Positions 35,985 through 48,490 of a stretch of DNA of 64,000 nt are shown here, in pieces. Positions within the stretch are counted from its first letter, which is position 1. Every line of letters starts with the position of its first letter. Under the pieces are notes generated by a model. It saw only the letters and a program-made list of their open reading frames with translations, was not told the DNA's origin and made no database searches. The position numbers and the translations under genes were made by a program. Source of the DNA: Megamerina dolium (taxonomy: Eukaryota; Arthropoda; Insecta; Diptera; Megamerinidae); contig OY978526.1 in NCBI GenBank assembly GCA_963854835.1, positions 31,299,073 through 31,363,072 of the forward strand, written 5' to 3'.

Positions 35985-36240
35985 TATGTGCCGTGCCGTA
36001 GCTCAGTGGTTAGTGTGTTGGCCTTCTGATCTGTAAGTCGCGGGTTCAATCCCAGGCTGAAGCATAACAAATTTTATATCGAAAACATTTTTCATTGCAA
36101 TTGGCAGATTAAGTACAGCAATTCGTATTAGGCAAAGAAGTGGCATTCATGCAATCAAATAACCATATAAGCGCACCAAACAACTCATCATGTAAAGGCC
36201 GTAAATCAATCAGCATATTATTGTTAACAACAACAAAATA
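35985..36240 (+). mobile_element. tRNA-headed SINE
   Basis: A-box TAGCTCAGTGG (35999-36009), B-box GGTTCAATCCC (36043-36053). The head matches the other SINE copies, but the body after GGCTGAAG differs, and the tail (about 36228-36240) is AACAACAAC-like rather than the AAATAAATA tail of the copies at 44 and 61 kb. Confidence 0.75.
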
Positions 36241-36622
36241 AAAATGTCGAAAATTAGCAGAACTGGAAAAAATTCAAATTAATGATTGGGCTGGTTGAAA
36301 AAAATTAAAGTAATTATCCTTAATATAAATTAAGTATATTTACCTATGATTTGACTTATTACGGAACAAAAGTGTGTACAACAGAGTTGCACTTCAAACC
36401 GTTTAATTTTATCTGGTCATTTGCACGATGAAGTCATCGCGTAAATTTTTACGATGCGCGTAAGATCTTTTTCAGACAAATATATGACATTGGTTTTAAG
36501 AGCGTATAATTTTATAAGGTTACCGCGGTTTATGCGGCGTTTTATACGGTTACATGAATCCCACCAGCATATCATATCATAACTATAAAGACAAACAAAA
36601 TATTTAGCAAGAGAAATGTAAG
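36241..36622. other. Non-coding spacer
   Basis: AT-rich, no gene or repeat relation recognised. Confidence 0.45.
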
Positions 36623-36877
36623 TTGTTGTAAGGCAATTAGGAAATTCCAGGATTAAATAAATAAATTACTATGTAAATACAATAGCACATTGTTCTAACT
36701 GTTATCAGTAGCAGACATTTGACATCGCTCGACTACGTAAAAGTATTTACCTTTTCTTTTATGTCTAACTGCTTCTGTGATTAACTAGTGTGATAGTCTT
36801 ACTTTCTTCTTCCTTACATTTAGGTAGATAATAACTAAATTCTAACGAAATTATGTTCCTTTCTTTTTTTTCAGAGA
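36623..36877 (+). repeat. Left arm of a long inverted repeat
   Basis: Matches the reverse complement of 39653-39909 with small indels. Shared words include ATTAGGAAATTCCAG, AAATAAATTACTATGTAAAT, ACCTTTTCTTTTATGTCTAA, TAGTCTTACTTTCTTCTT and TAACGAAATTATGTTCCTTT. The arms are 2.8 kb apart. Confidence 0.85.
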
Positions 36878-39652
36878 TATAATATGTAAATACTATACCA
36901 GCCGATGAACCACCTCTTTTTGAATTTTCCCTTTTATCAAAATAAGGCTGGTTACGTTTTTGCTATTCACGGTTATGTATGAATTTTATGCTGCTTACCT
37001 TTGCAAACCCATCCAGTTTTGTATGTATGCATATGAATATAAATATTGTAATGATGAAATTTTCAGCTTCCCCCTGTGGGTAGTTGAAATTTAGGGTTGT
37101 AACGAGAGCGCGAGTATGCAGCCTTCATCCGCCATATCAATTCGAAGATGGCAACAATTAACTGATTTAAGGATATTCATTCAACTTTGCAACCATACAA
37201 TTAAAATGGGCCCTCAAAAATGTAATCAATTCTTATAACTCCTTAGCTTTGGTAAATAGGAAATCAATGAAAATCGTTACAGGCGTAGGGATGTTATTAC
37301 CATCCACCATAATTCTATAACTATTCTATCCTATTCTGGATGACATTGTGCCAGTAATTTAGAATTTAGTTAAAGCTTCAGTAAGGGTGAGTATAAATTT
37401 CTTTTTTGTCAATGATCAGAAAGTACAGGACTCTCAAAAATGACAAAAAGAAAATACAACGAAAAGTTGAATAAATACGAAATAATTAATATTTCATTTT
37501 TGGACCAATTTTTTTCGATTTAAATAAAATATATTGCTGTTTTGAAAATAAAACTTTACAAATCTCATTCAGCTAAGCGAAGTTTTCTGCTTTGAAAATA
37601 AATGCGTATATAGTAGTAACAGTTGTAATAAGACTGGTATTTTTATTTATGCTAAAATTCTATCAAATATCTTATCTTTCTTATTTGTTTATAACCATGA
37701 TTTTCAAATTACATATTTATACTATTAAAAATTGCTCTTATGATAATGGTAGATTCAAAAATATACATGCTCTGATGTAAATCTGTCGCCACTATCATAT
37801 ATTTACGTACAGTGTACATAAGTAAATTCATATAATACCTACATACATATATACCATGTATATCTGTGTACGTAAAAATAAACGATAAATGTTAACAATA
37901 CAGCAATACAACAATACAACAAAAGAATAAAATGGTAAGAAGCGTGTACATTTGAAAATGCATTTTTAACATCATCGGCAGGCACCGCTTATACATATGA
38001 CTATGGCGCTGTCTCGTATGCCATGAAGTTATTGTGTCGGTACTTAGAAAAGGCTTAAGAAGGTTTAGCCGTCTTTATGGATCCTCCTGGGTAATTCCCA
38101 CATTAAAATTAATATAATGTTATCGCGAGTGTAAATAGTATATCAGCTAATAATAACAGATACCAATCAAAACGAAAGACTCTAAAATTGTGTTGTCATT
38201 TCGGTAAACCGGTTCTTTTTCATTCGGATATCTAACCGATTAAAATAAATTGTAACTTTTATACTCGAATAAATTGAAATTTTCAGCCATTTAAAGCTTT
38301 AATCAATTTTCATGACACGAGAAATTTTCGAGCTAACTAACGAACTTCGTGTCAGAGACATAGACTCTTCAAACATTAAAAATTTGTCCATACCTTTTTT
38401 GTTTTTAAATGTATAATTCATAACTGCTATTCATAGTGAACAAAATTATATGAAAGAAATTTGAAATATAATTAATCGAACTTCTCAATATGCGTAATTA
38501 CTATACACGTTTAGGAAGAAGATGCCTTAGGCGACGTTTCTGTTGTTATTGTTGTGGGAAATTAGAAAAGTAATAAAATAATCTTTCACTCAAGTCTCTA
38601 TGACGCCAATTATCACGTTTTGATCTCAGCAAATTCATGCATTTATGAAGAAAAAGTAAATGTAAAATTTAGAAATTACACTCTCATTACATTTTGACCG
38701 CATGGCACTCAAAAGTGAAATTTTTCAAATAATATTTATTTGTTATAATTGTAATAAAATAATTTCTTGTTCATAAACGATGTATCAACTCAATTTATGA
38801 TTTTTTAAATTGTTTGTTATATACGAGTATGAGATAAAAACCGGTTAACCGGTTAATTAGTTGAACAAGTTTCACATAACAACAGTAGTCCACTCAAACT
38901 ACCGCTGTCTATATGTGTTGTCATTCTATATATGTATTCACAAATCATTTGATGTTTATCAACAAAAACACCTCATGCTACTAATATTGCTAAAATAAAC
39001 AAAATTTTGTATTGAATAAAATGATGATAAAGATTTTGTATGAAGTACAATAAATAGTGATTAAACATTTTATTAGGCAGGTAGTAGGTTAATACTCTGT
39101 ACAAATACATGGACGACAGAATACTAAGATTGCACTCATCTGTTACCTCTAATTTGTTCTCAATTTGACAGGATCAGCTGTATATGTAACGTCACACTTG
39201 TCCAATGGTTGCTTTATGCATTCATTATTCCGCATTGCATTCTCATGCATCTGGTCCAGTGTTATGTCCAGCGTTCACAAATCTTCTCTGATGAGCGGAA
39301 TCTTCTAATTCTATTATTCTTGGTACAAATGTATTGATGTATTCATGTCTCTATCCGTATAAACCTATCCCACACCGAATAAGACAATACCAATATTTTA
39401 TAAATGTTGTTTTTATTACGTGAGAATTTTGTATTGCATAGGCAATGAACAAAAATGTATGGAAATAATATTACATCTACAGTAATTTGTTTTTTACTGT
39501 ATCAAGATTAGGGTTATGAGTTCTTATCTATATAAATCATTAAACATCATATATTTTTCAGCGCTTTTTGTGTAACTTCGTAATACGTCTTCAAATTGCT
39601 TTCCTAAAAATGTATAATACTCCTAATATATTATGATATTTATGTTGATAGA
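36878..39652. other. Interior between the long inverted arms
   Basis: AT-rich, no coding frame longer than about 65 residues. Contains three perfect AACCGGTT octamers (38207-38214, 38839-38846, 38847-38854). It could be the interior of a non-autonomous transposon or host flank caught between two inverted repeat copies. Confidence 0.45.
38207..38854. promoter_or_regulatory. Cluster of three AACCGGTT (Grainyhead-type) octamers
   Basis: One at 38207-38214 and two abutting at 38839-38846 and 38847-38854. AACCGGTT is the known Grainyhead consensus. The sites lie about 3.5-4.1 kb upstream of huckebein. Binding is not shown, and they also sit inside the inverted-arm structure. Confidence 0.4.
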
Positions 39653-39909
39653 TCTCAGAAAAATAAAGAAAGGAACATAATTTCGTTAGAAATTAGTTAG
39701 TACCTGCCTAATTGAATGTAAGAAAGAAGAAAGTAAGACTATCGTATTAGTTAAACACAAAAGCAGTTAGACATAAAAGAAAAGGTAAATACTATTACAC
39801 AGTCGAGCGATATAAGTGTCTGCTGCTGATAATGGTTACTACAATGTGCTATTGAATTTACATAGTAATTTATTTATTTAACCCTGGAATTTCCTAATTA
39901 ATACAACAA
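39653..39909 (-). repeat. Right arm of a long inverted repeat
   Basis: Inverted counterpart of 36623-36877. Its outer edge stops where a mariner reading frame begins on the other side, which suggests the arm or the whole structure inserted into that mariner. Confidence 0.85.
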
Positions 39910-40230
39910 GAAGAAAAAATAAGTCGCACGGTGCAAAATCAGGTGAATACGGCGGGTGATTCAACACACAGACCTGATTCCGAGCCAAAAATTGAAGAAC
40001 AATGAGTGCTGTGTGTTAAATTTCAGGTTAAAATTTCCACATCAAACGAACACGTGTTTTGTATGTCAAATGAATGTCAATAAACATTAAATGTCAACCA
40101 AATGCCATGAAATTTTGACAGTTAGTAGAGGAAGGTTGAAGCTTCAAAAGGCACGTGCTCACACATAGATGGCGCGCTTTGTTGCTGAGATATGGTTCGA
40201 GTCTTAATACATAATTGTCGCACCTTATAC
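39910..40230 (-). pseudogene. Internally deleted mariner relic
   Basis: On the minus strand about 40010-39915 reads HSALIVLQFLARNQVCVLNH followed by PPYSPDFAPCDLFF, the third catalytic region of a mariner transposase. Upstream, about 40230-40035, is non-coding sequence that may be the 5' end of the element (a candidate terminus near GTGCGACAATTATG), so most of the gene is missing. It is truncated at 39910 by the inverted arm. Confidence 0.6.
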
Positions 40231-41324
40231 ATACAAATATGTAAACACTTGCTGGTTCAATTGTCGACAATTGATAACATAATTTTTTTTTTTATTAGTA
40301 ACAGCTTATGCTTTAATACATATTGGTAAAAAAGTTACTGTATCAAACGTTAACAAACTATTCGGTTAAATATTAAATAAATATACATACAATAATTAAG
40401 TAAAACACTATTAACGTGATTATAATGCACGTTGTTGAATTTTAATCCAGTTCGATTGTCATGTAATATTAGCTTATTATTGTTTTTTTTTTTTAATATT
40501 ATATAGTTATTTTATACCATTAACTAGAGCATCAATTAGGTACTTTCTCCTTGACTTCTCTTACGTTCTTCAATAAACACACCAACAATCTGTCAAATGT
40601 GCATGTACATACATATATTCTTGGGGTACATACTTTGAATATTATAAGCCGTAGTTCAGTGTATTTTTTTCCTACTCAATTTTTGTATGAAACGAGCCAA
40701 AAACAAAGGCCTTAACATACCGCGTTGCTTAACAGACCTTAAAAAAGTACTATAAAACACGTATAAGAGCAAAGGCCTTACATTTTAGCTTTAATTAAAA
40801 TGCCTTTAAAAAGTGCTAATATGGTATTTTGAAAAGTAAATGTGTATTTATTGATGAAGAACAGAAATCTTCATTGTTATACAGAATTATTTTCTTTGAA
40901 TTTCATTAGAAGAACGCTGTTGAAATTTTTATTTTATGATGTATGCCTTCAGTATTCTGCTACTAGGTATGTATGTACTTACATACGATTTTAGAAACAA
41001 TATTCACCACACAACTGGCAAACTGTTGCACAGAGACTCTTAATCCTATATTCCTGTTGCATATGCGTCCCGAATTCTCTATTTAAGAAAAAGTAAAGAA
41101 ACAAATATTTACATTTTTATTTTTACTTATTCATTTTGAGTACAAATTAAGCTTCTGGCAATGATTCGGGCATAACGATTTACGACAGGAGTTACCATAT
41201 ATATGTAGTATCAAAAATGATACTCTAGGAAAGTAGAGTTAAACATGATTATGGCTGTTATTTCCCTATGAAAATTATTTAGTAAAGCTCGAAAATATCG
41301 AAATTCATAGCAACAAGATTTCAG

Positions 41325-41706
41325 TTATGAGGAGGGGCCAATACTTACCTGAAAAGAAACACCACCTCGGCAAAAAGTAGTTTGCTTCTCAAGAAAAATT
41401 TTGTATGAATAGGCTACGGGCTTATCACATGGATCAGTGACTTTAATTTTGCAGAAATAGTCGAGACCGTGGAAGAATGTCAAGGTGAGTTTGTCAACCA
41501 ACAAGGTCATGGCGACAGTTTTTTGGAATACGCACGATGTCGTTCAAAACGATTACCTTGCACAGGATAAAACTATCACCGACGGAGCTTGTTATACAGA
41601 AATGTAGAATGTCCCATGCTCTGCTTTGATTTTGATTTTCTTTGCCATAGACGTCAGCAACTGAAACAAGGTCGCAGTACGCTAAACATAATTCTGTCAG
41701 TATCAA
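41325..41706 (-). other. Unrecognised minus-strand open segment ending in a splice-donor-like site
   Basis: Two overlapping frames, 41706-41494 and 41510-41325. The second ends CGGGGVSF-like and its DNA has TTTTCAG|GTAAGT at about 41348, a strong donor consensus. An internal CAAG|GTAATC lies near 41556. Base composition is more balanced than in the flanks. I do not recognise the peptide. It could be a host exon, a retroposed fragment or chance. Confidence 0.25.
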
Positions 41707-42821
41707 GACTTTATATTATTCGTCTTCAAGATGTAATTGATTTATGATGAAGTAATTGAAGCCGAATTATGACTGTATAATTATGGTATGTGTTTTACTT
41801 GTATAGCATATTTTCCCTATCATTATGTGATTGCCCGCATAATTTTGTGTTGACGATGAAAATTTTTAAATTTTATTTTAAATTCTGATCCAAGATTTAC
41901 CAAGTCGAAGGCCACACTGATAAGATTCAAACAGACTGTTGAAAGTGAACTTCATAGTATTTCAGAACATTGCAAATTTCTTCTCTCCTAATCAATGTGA
42001 TTAACAAATAATAGATTTACTTATTAAGTAAATCTATTAAGTAGATTTAAAAATATATGTTATGGTGATAATGCAATAACAGCTGAGACGCTTGATATTG
42101 CAAAAATTTGTTATTCATGTTTTTAATGAAAAATAATCCCAATCTATTGGCAATATGCTACGAAACTGGATCGACAAGAATGAAGCTATATTCCACAACT
42201 GTTAGTAATGAATACATATTACTCTTTTTAATTAAACAACAATCGTCAAATAATATTAACCAATATTATTTCATCACATTTTTTAGAAATGTACCAGCTG
42301 ATGGCCTCTCTTTGACTTTGTTAAGCGATATGGAAAAAACAGAAAAAAGAAAATGCTCAACTAAGAACAAGGGAATTACACATTTGATTTACATAAATCT
42401 GATTAATTTTAATACGTAGCAAAGGCAAAAGCAGGGCGTAACGTTGACGTAATGCAAGACTTTCCTGCCGCTGTGACTTTTAGATCGAGCGCAGTCTGAA
42501 GATAAAAATGTTGAGAGGAAAGGAGTTAAAGACGAAAAAAAAATCTAATACAAGCAACAAAAAAACCACAAGGGATGACAAAAGTGCATAAATCAAATTA
42601 GTCTTTACAAATGAATGCACTCAAACAGTGTCGATTTGGTACTAGTGGTTTGTATTGTATACATATGCGACATACGGAATTGATGAAATCAACAGACGAA
42701 ACCTTTTTTCTATGAAGTTAGTAACACTGTCACTGCAGCCCTCTTCATACATCCATATATCGCGACTGTATGGTGTTGCTCACTTTATATGTGTATAAAT
42801 AGAAAAAAAGTAACCTTAACA

Positions 42822-42856
42822 AAAAAAAAAAAAAAATAATAATAATAATAATAATA
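42822..42856. repeat. A-run followed by (AAT)n
   Basis: Fifteen A then about seven AAT units; could be the remnant tail of a retroposed copy, but no body was identified. Confidence 0.8.
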
Positions 42857-43904
42857 CATACATACCTACAAGAAATATCGATTGATTAATTTATAATACG
42901 TATGTGTTCGATGCAATGGCATACCACAAATACCGCAAACAGATATCATTTCTGTAGGTTCTTCCATTATGTTGAATTGCCGCCATTGAGTTTTTGTTGT
43001 AAAGATATACTCGTACGACTAAAAATCCAACGTCGATGACAACTACTAAAATATTTACGAGTATGTGCACACAAAAATGAGCAACCCTCTTTATATGCGA
43101 TGCGCATCCCTTACGACAACGGTCTCGGAAGCTTTATTGTTAGCGCATTGAACAAAAGAAAAGAGAACAATTGGATAGTCGAGTGGAGTGTATAAAGTCG
43201 ATATATTTAAATGATTAGGACCGTGGCAACCATTAGAGTTTGTGATGGCTATTGTTTAAGCGTATGTTTCTTATGAATGTTGAAGGTCCATTCGGTAAAC
43301 AATTAAAATTATTTTGGCGCGCACCAAAAAAATTAATTTCTCTAATCCATTGCTCTCATTCAAAGATCCTACTCCTCGAATTCGTTTGTACAGAGCGCGT
43401 AAGTGAACACGTGCTCTTTTTGTTAGATGTGTGGGTGCATTGCATTTAGGGGATATAGGGGAATTAGGCTAGAATCGTCATGATTTTGAACGACAAAGTA
43501 ACCTTTTTGGCTTCGACTCGCCATTTGCGCGATATATAGTTATGTTCTCGTTTGGTATGGGATTTTACGCAGATATTCAAGGCTCATCTCCCCGTAATAA
43601 CGCGTTTCATGGCTAACGGAAAAATTTGATTTTTTTGTAATCAATCGATAACATATGACACGAATGGGGCCTAAAACATATTTTAAAACTGTGTCTGGCT
43701 TAAACGCTTCGGATTACTAACACATTTAATTTTTGGCTGTTAGAGCAGAGCACAAGATAAAGCGCATAGATTAAGTGATCGATCACGATGCAAACAAAAA
43801 CGCGAATTTACAATGTATTGTGCCAAAATGAGGAATATCCATCGCACAAAGATAGTAAGTAGGTTTAATTAAATAATAATAAAATTAAATAAAAAATAAA
43901 TAAA

Positions 43905-44252
43905 TATGTGGCACTTAAAGCTCCGAAGGGCTCATTGGCCGAGCTTCTCTTCAATTACTGTTGTGCGTGTTAAATTTTAGACAGTATTAGAAGGGACCTA
44001 CTTATTTTAGCCGGTTCCGAACGGCAGAACCCTTGCGACATCACTTTTTCTGAGCTTTGTCACAGAGTTCTTTTAGAAGGTTTTCATGGCAAGTTGTTAC
44101 TGTCGGAAGAATTGCCAATTGCTTGCCGACAGGTGGGTACCGTTCGAAAGAAAAATCTTTCCGATATTAAATTTATTATGCATGAGCCGGGGATTGAACC
44201 ACGATCTACAGATCAGAAGGCCAACACACTAACCACTGAGCCACGGCACGGC
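43905..44252 (-). mobile_element. Full-length tRNA-headed SINE
   Basis: On the minus strand the head (about 44251-44185) has an AGTGGTTAGTGTGTTGG core and the B box GGTTCAATCCC. The body has GGTACCCACCTGTCGGCAAG, GACAAAGCTCAGAAAAAGTG and a CGGAACCGGCTAAAATAAGT run. The tail reads TGCCACATATTTATTTATTT. The same family is at 60.7 kb and, as fragments, at 16.3 and 44.3 kb. Confidence 0.85.
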
Positions 44253-44455
44253 AAAATTAAATACATCATTAAAAAAATAAAAAAATAAATATGTGGCACT
44301 TAAAGCTCCTAAGAGCTCATTGGCCAAGCTTCTCTTCCATTACTGTTGTGCGTCTTAAATTTTGGACAGTATTAGAATGGACCTACTTATTTTAGCCGGT
44401 TCCGAACGGCAGAACACTTGTGACATCACTTTTTCTGAGCTTTGTCATCATCATT
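44253..44455 (-). mobile_element. 5'-truncated SINE in tandem with the preceding one
   Basis: Repeats the 3' half of the neighbouring SINE nearly word for word (GTGGCACTTAAAGCTCC, CTTCTCTTCCATTACTG) and stops inside GAGCTTTGTCA at about 44449. Its A-rich tail forms the 44255-44285 junction with the full copy. Confidence 0.8.
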
Positions 44456-44709
44456 ATTTACGCTTAATTAGAATTACAATTGTATTGAGAAGAACGTGGT
44501 AAACGCTACTTTTTTCTAAATGCGTTTTCATATTATTCAAGATTATTCAAGAGCGTAAAAAAAATCCTTTCTAAAAATGAGAACAAATTACGCAATCGAA
44601 AAATTTGTAACATTTATTAGAAAAGTACTTTTTTTACCAAACCAGCTGTTTTACATATGAGTCATTCTTTTTTTAAATCTCACGGTAGTACTTTTACTTT
44701 TTTGTAAAT

Positions 44710-46490
44710 CTAGACGTCTTGACCCGTTTAAATACAAAATTGCAAAATCGGAATTCGAACATTTAGTTAAATCCGTCCGTCAAAATAGCAAGCGTCATAT
44801 CCATTACATCTACTACCAAAGGAAGAACCAAATAACTGGAATCCTTGTGGAGATTAAAGAAGACTAAGGTTAATTACAGTATTGGACCGTTACCCCTTAC
44901 CTCACATCCATGATCTACATATTAACTTCAGAAATAAACAAATTGATTTGGTACGTGCTTACCATCAAATTCGAGTAGCAGAAGAAGACGTACATAACAT
45001 TTCAGTAACAACTCCTTTTGGAATGTTCGAATTTGCAAGAATGCCGCATTGTTTACGCAATTCAGTAAGTCTCAAATTATTATTCGAACAATTAAACAAA
45101 ATGTGTTTTCGGGGTTACAAAATTGGATTTTCTAGGATATGCGCCCGTCCAAAGAAAGAGTCAAGGAAGACTCAGAGTTTGGAAGACTGATATCAGTCAA
45201 AAAATGCAAAATTTTGTTGGTATGGCAATTTACTACCATCGTAATGCAAAAATATCTATCACTGTTGATGCTTCGAATATTTCTATAGGGGAGTTCTACA
45301 ACAGGAAACTAAGGAATCTTTAGCATTTTTTGTCAAAGAAATTAAGTACATCTGAATGTAAATATAGTACATTTGATAAAGAGTTACTAGCAATTTCCGA
45401 GTGACATTAAGCATATCAGTGGTGAAGCAAACATTGTAGCAGAAACATCTAGAGGCCCTAATATAAAAACCGTAAATTACAATTACAGTATATGGTGCGA
45501 AATGTCATTAGATATCGCTAGCCCTTATATTCCTGGTAGTTGGCGTAAATTTATTTTTACAAAGCTTCATGCCATGTCACATACGCGTCGATTAATAGCA
45601 AGTCGTTACTTTTGGCCAGGAATGAACAAAATTATTAATCAATGATCAAAAGAATGTGTAAATTGTCACAGATCGAAAGTAAATAGACATACTAAATCAC
45701 CTGTTTCGAAAATTAGTATTCTTTAAGATCATTTCGAACATATTCACATAGATATTGTAGGACTTTTACCACCTTCAATAGATGATCGATATTTGTTGAC
45801 TATTATAGATAGAAACACTAGATAGAAGTTTATCCGATTAAAAATATGTTGGCTCTTACTGTAGCAGAAAACTTTTGTCGTGAATATATTTCTCGTTTTG
45901 GGGTACCTCTTACTATAACAACTGATCAAGGAACTCAATTTATGTCTAAATTATTCATTGAATTAGAGATATTTTTAGGAAGTCAAACGATAAATATCAC
46001 TTCATATCATCCGCAATCTAATGAAATGATCGAGCGTTTCCATAGACAGTTAAGATCATCAATAATGGCAAAAGAAAACAATGAAACCTGGTACGATGAA
46101 TTACCGATCATACTCTTAGGTTTACGATCTACCATCAAGAAAAACATCAATGTGACTCAATGTGCTTGAGTTAGAAAAAGATTAAAAGAAAATTTTCGTA
46201 ACTTGCGTTCCAACACGGTACATCATCGTGACTGAGCAGTATATGTTTCCAAAAATTTATATGACTATAAATTGAAATTTATAAGGGTAGATAGGAAAAG
46301 AACAGGACTACAGGGACTATACGAGGCCCCGGTTGAGGTAGTAGAAAAGAAAAAATCAAAACATATCATAGATAGAATTAAACCGGCATTTTTAGATAAT
46401 TATATACAAACGAAGATTCTACAAAACAAAAACGCTAAAAAGAAAGTTGCTTTTAATTTACTAACTGCTACTTAATTTGGAAAAGGGGAC
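44710..46490 (+). pseudogene. Ty3/Gypsy pol relic: reverse transcriptase, RNase H and integrase
   Basis: In scattered frames: DRYPLPHIHDL, IDLVRAYHQIRVAEED and TPFGMFEFARMPHCLRN (44885-45065, fingers and palm of reverse transcriptase), then a jump past the YxDD region to ARPKKESRK and ITVDASNISIG (RNase H, about 45255-45295). Next come the integrase zinc finger (H...H then ECVNCHRSK, 45570-45680), the core with HIDIVGLLPP and TDQGTQFMSK and HPQSNEMIERFHRQL (45750-46050), and a C-terminal YEAPVEVV...DRIKPAFLDN (46320-46400). Stops and frame changes are frequent. No envelope frame was seen. A purine tract GGAAAAGGGGAC (46479-46490) closes it. Confidence 0.85.
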
Positions 46491-46493
46491 TAT

Positions 46494-46690
46494 TTGTAGT
46501 GTTATTTTTTATTGTTATAATGTTAATATATAACAAATTTTCAATTTAAGGTTTCAATTTTTCCGAACCTATTTAATATAATGAAGTGATATTTTTCCAC
46601 AATGTAGCTATACGACAGTTTTATACAATACATACTTTTACAATTTATACATATTCAGTATAATTACACTTTGTTTGAAAAGGCCCATCG
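46494..46690 (+). repeat. Candidate 3' LTR remnant of the Ty3/Gypsy relic
   Basis: Begins TGTAGTGTTATT a few bases after the purine tract, as an LTR would. The right limit is unknown and no matching 5' LTR was found, so the interval is approximate. Confidence 0.35.
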
Positions 46691-47329
46691 TGCTTTTCTT
46701 TAACATTTGCGAGACAATGGATATTTATATGAAGTGAAAGTATTCGAACGTATTTTCAAAGTTATTTTCCGATTATATTTGGTATTCAAGTATTTATTTT
46801 CTATTTTTGAGTACAATTTTATTTTTTTAAACTTTTTTGTTTTTATTTTTTAGTACAAATTAATTTTAATTTGTAAATTTTGTTGTAATCACTCACCATT
46901 CCTGACACCTGGTGATAAACATTGTAATTCAATTCAACCATATAACTATGCGTTCCGTCTAAACAGCATACGTAAAGAAAATATATTTTATGAAACTAGT
47001 GGTATAACCGTATTTTATACATTGCCAATTGCTCTGAAAAATCCGCATTTGTTCCCAAAAAACTTACTGAATTGTTCCTGCTGTTTGCACACTGGGCTAT
47101 TCTATTATTTGTGCGCTTAAGATGCTTATGAATAATATCACTCTGTTAATATCAACGTAGATGATTCATAATTATAAATCGAAACGATCGGCTGAATGTC
47201 AGTAATAGCATGCTTCATGTCCGACAAACCACAGAAAAACGGATATACAAGTACATATGTCTTCTTTCTTATAAACGTTTATACGCAGTTTATTTTTTCG
47301 AAAAAAAATTTAATATAACGGTGGCGGTA
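46691..47329. other. Non-coding spacer
   Basis: AT-rich, nothing recognised. Confidence 0.45.
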
Positions 47330-48490
47330 TTACCTTCTGTCATCAAGAGAGTAAAATGAATTTATACTCTCAATTTGAGAAAATATACAGAAAGTACGCG
47401 AACGGAAACCTTTCAGAAACTTGCAAATTGACAATCAAAGTACGTAAATGACAGCTCGATTCTTTTTTCTATAAGTGATAGAAAGTGATGGCAAAAATAC
47501 GCTCATATTTTACGCTTTTTAATTTTTACGCTCACATGGATTTTCTGTCACATATGCGAATTCCTGTCGACAATTGTTGAAAGTTGTCAGAATGCGAACA
47601 AACCTATTATATATTGTAAATTTACTCATAATTAATATTATTCGCGTGTAATTTAAAAATTCACAAAATTCAATTTTAAACACAATTTCCAAATTTCTTC
47701 ACTTCTGTCACTTTGAAATAAAACAGCTATTTTTTCTATCTTACGAATTTTTACTAGTAGAAGATGTGTGCTTGTTGACAGAAAATTCATACAAATTATC
47801 ATCATTTTTTGTCAAGGGGTGTTTGTTAACACTAAAAAACTTGCAACGAGAGAGAAAATATGAGCGCAAAATGACAGTTCGCTGTGAGAGAACTTACAAG
47901 TTTTTACTGGATAAATTTTTACTTGTAAGAATTTGCAAGCAAGAAGAACATATGATTGAAAGATGACAACAACAAACTATTTTTGAAGTGTATATAAATT
48001 GTAAATTATAATAAGATAACAAATTATCAATGGATGAAGTAAGAAATAACAAAAAAATTTGGTTCTATTAGTTAATTTAAGTAATTTGAACAAGTCTCCA
48101 GCCACCACTTTTGGAATTGCCTACTTTTGATATTGATTTGATATTGAAATTAATATTCACAATCAGCTGTTTCTGTCAACTTGCAAGTTTTTGCAAATTG
48201 TTGTTTGTTTACTTTTCTGGATATTTTTCTGCTTGAGGGCGAATTCTTTCTTACTCTCTAAAATTTCGTTGCTTACTTATTTCTTACTGGGAAAGTAAAA
48301 AATCAGACCTAGATATTTACAAGAATTATCACAGAGATGAAATAATTTGCTCCCTCAATTTCCCTTCTTTTACTGATTTTTGGCGCACGTGAACAGATTT
48401 TCAGTAAAAACTAGAAAAATTGGTAATAATTTGTAAACACTATTATTCGCATATAGCCAACATTTTGCAAATTGCTTCTCTTGCTTGAAA
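47330..48490. repeat. Another copy of the palindromic repeat seen around the LOA-like LINE
   Basis: About 48345-48460 is the inverted match of 7205-7320 (CCTCAATTTCCCTT, GATTTTTGGCGCA, GTGAACAGA-like words). About 47890-47965 matches 13575-13650 directly. The block is dense in GACAGTT, CTTGCAAGTT and GTTTGTTTAC words on both strands. No coding frame is convincing. Confidence 0.5.

Larger units (their letters stand above)
40231..43904. other. Gene-poor stretch, one exon-like segment
   Basis: AT-rich, with an (A)n-(AAT)n run at 42822-42856. Only the minus-strand segment at 41325-41706 looks unlike random sequence (see its own entry). Confidence 0.4.

Noticed and set aside
37176..37183. TTCATTCA, a Capicua-type octamer upstream of huckebein
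   Set aside because: Also occurs at 14634 far from any gene; frequency fits chance in AT-rich DNA.
39078..39084. CAGGTAG, a Zelda-type heptamer
   Set aside because: Also at 19689, 26051 and 60584 in one orientation or the other, about the number expected by chance.
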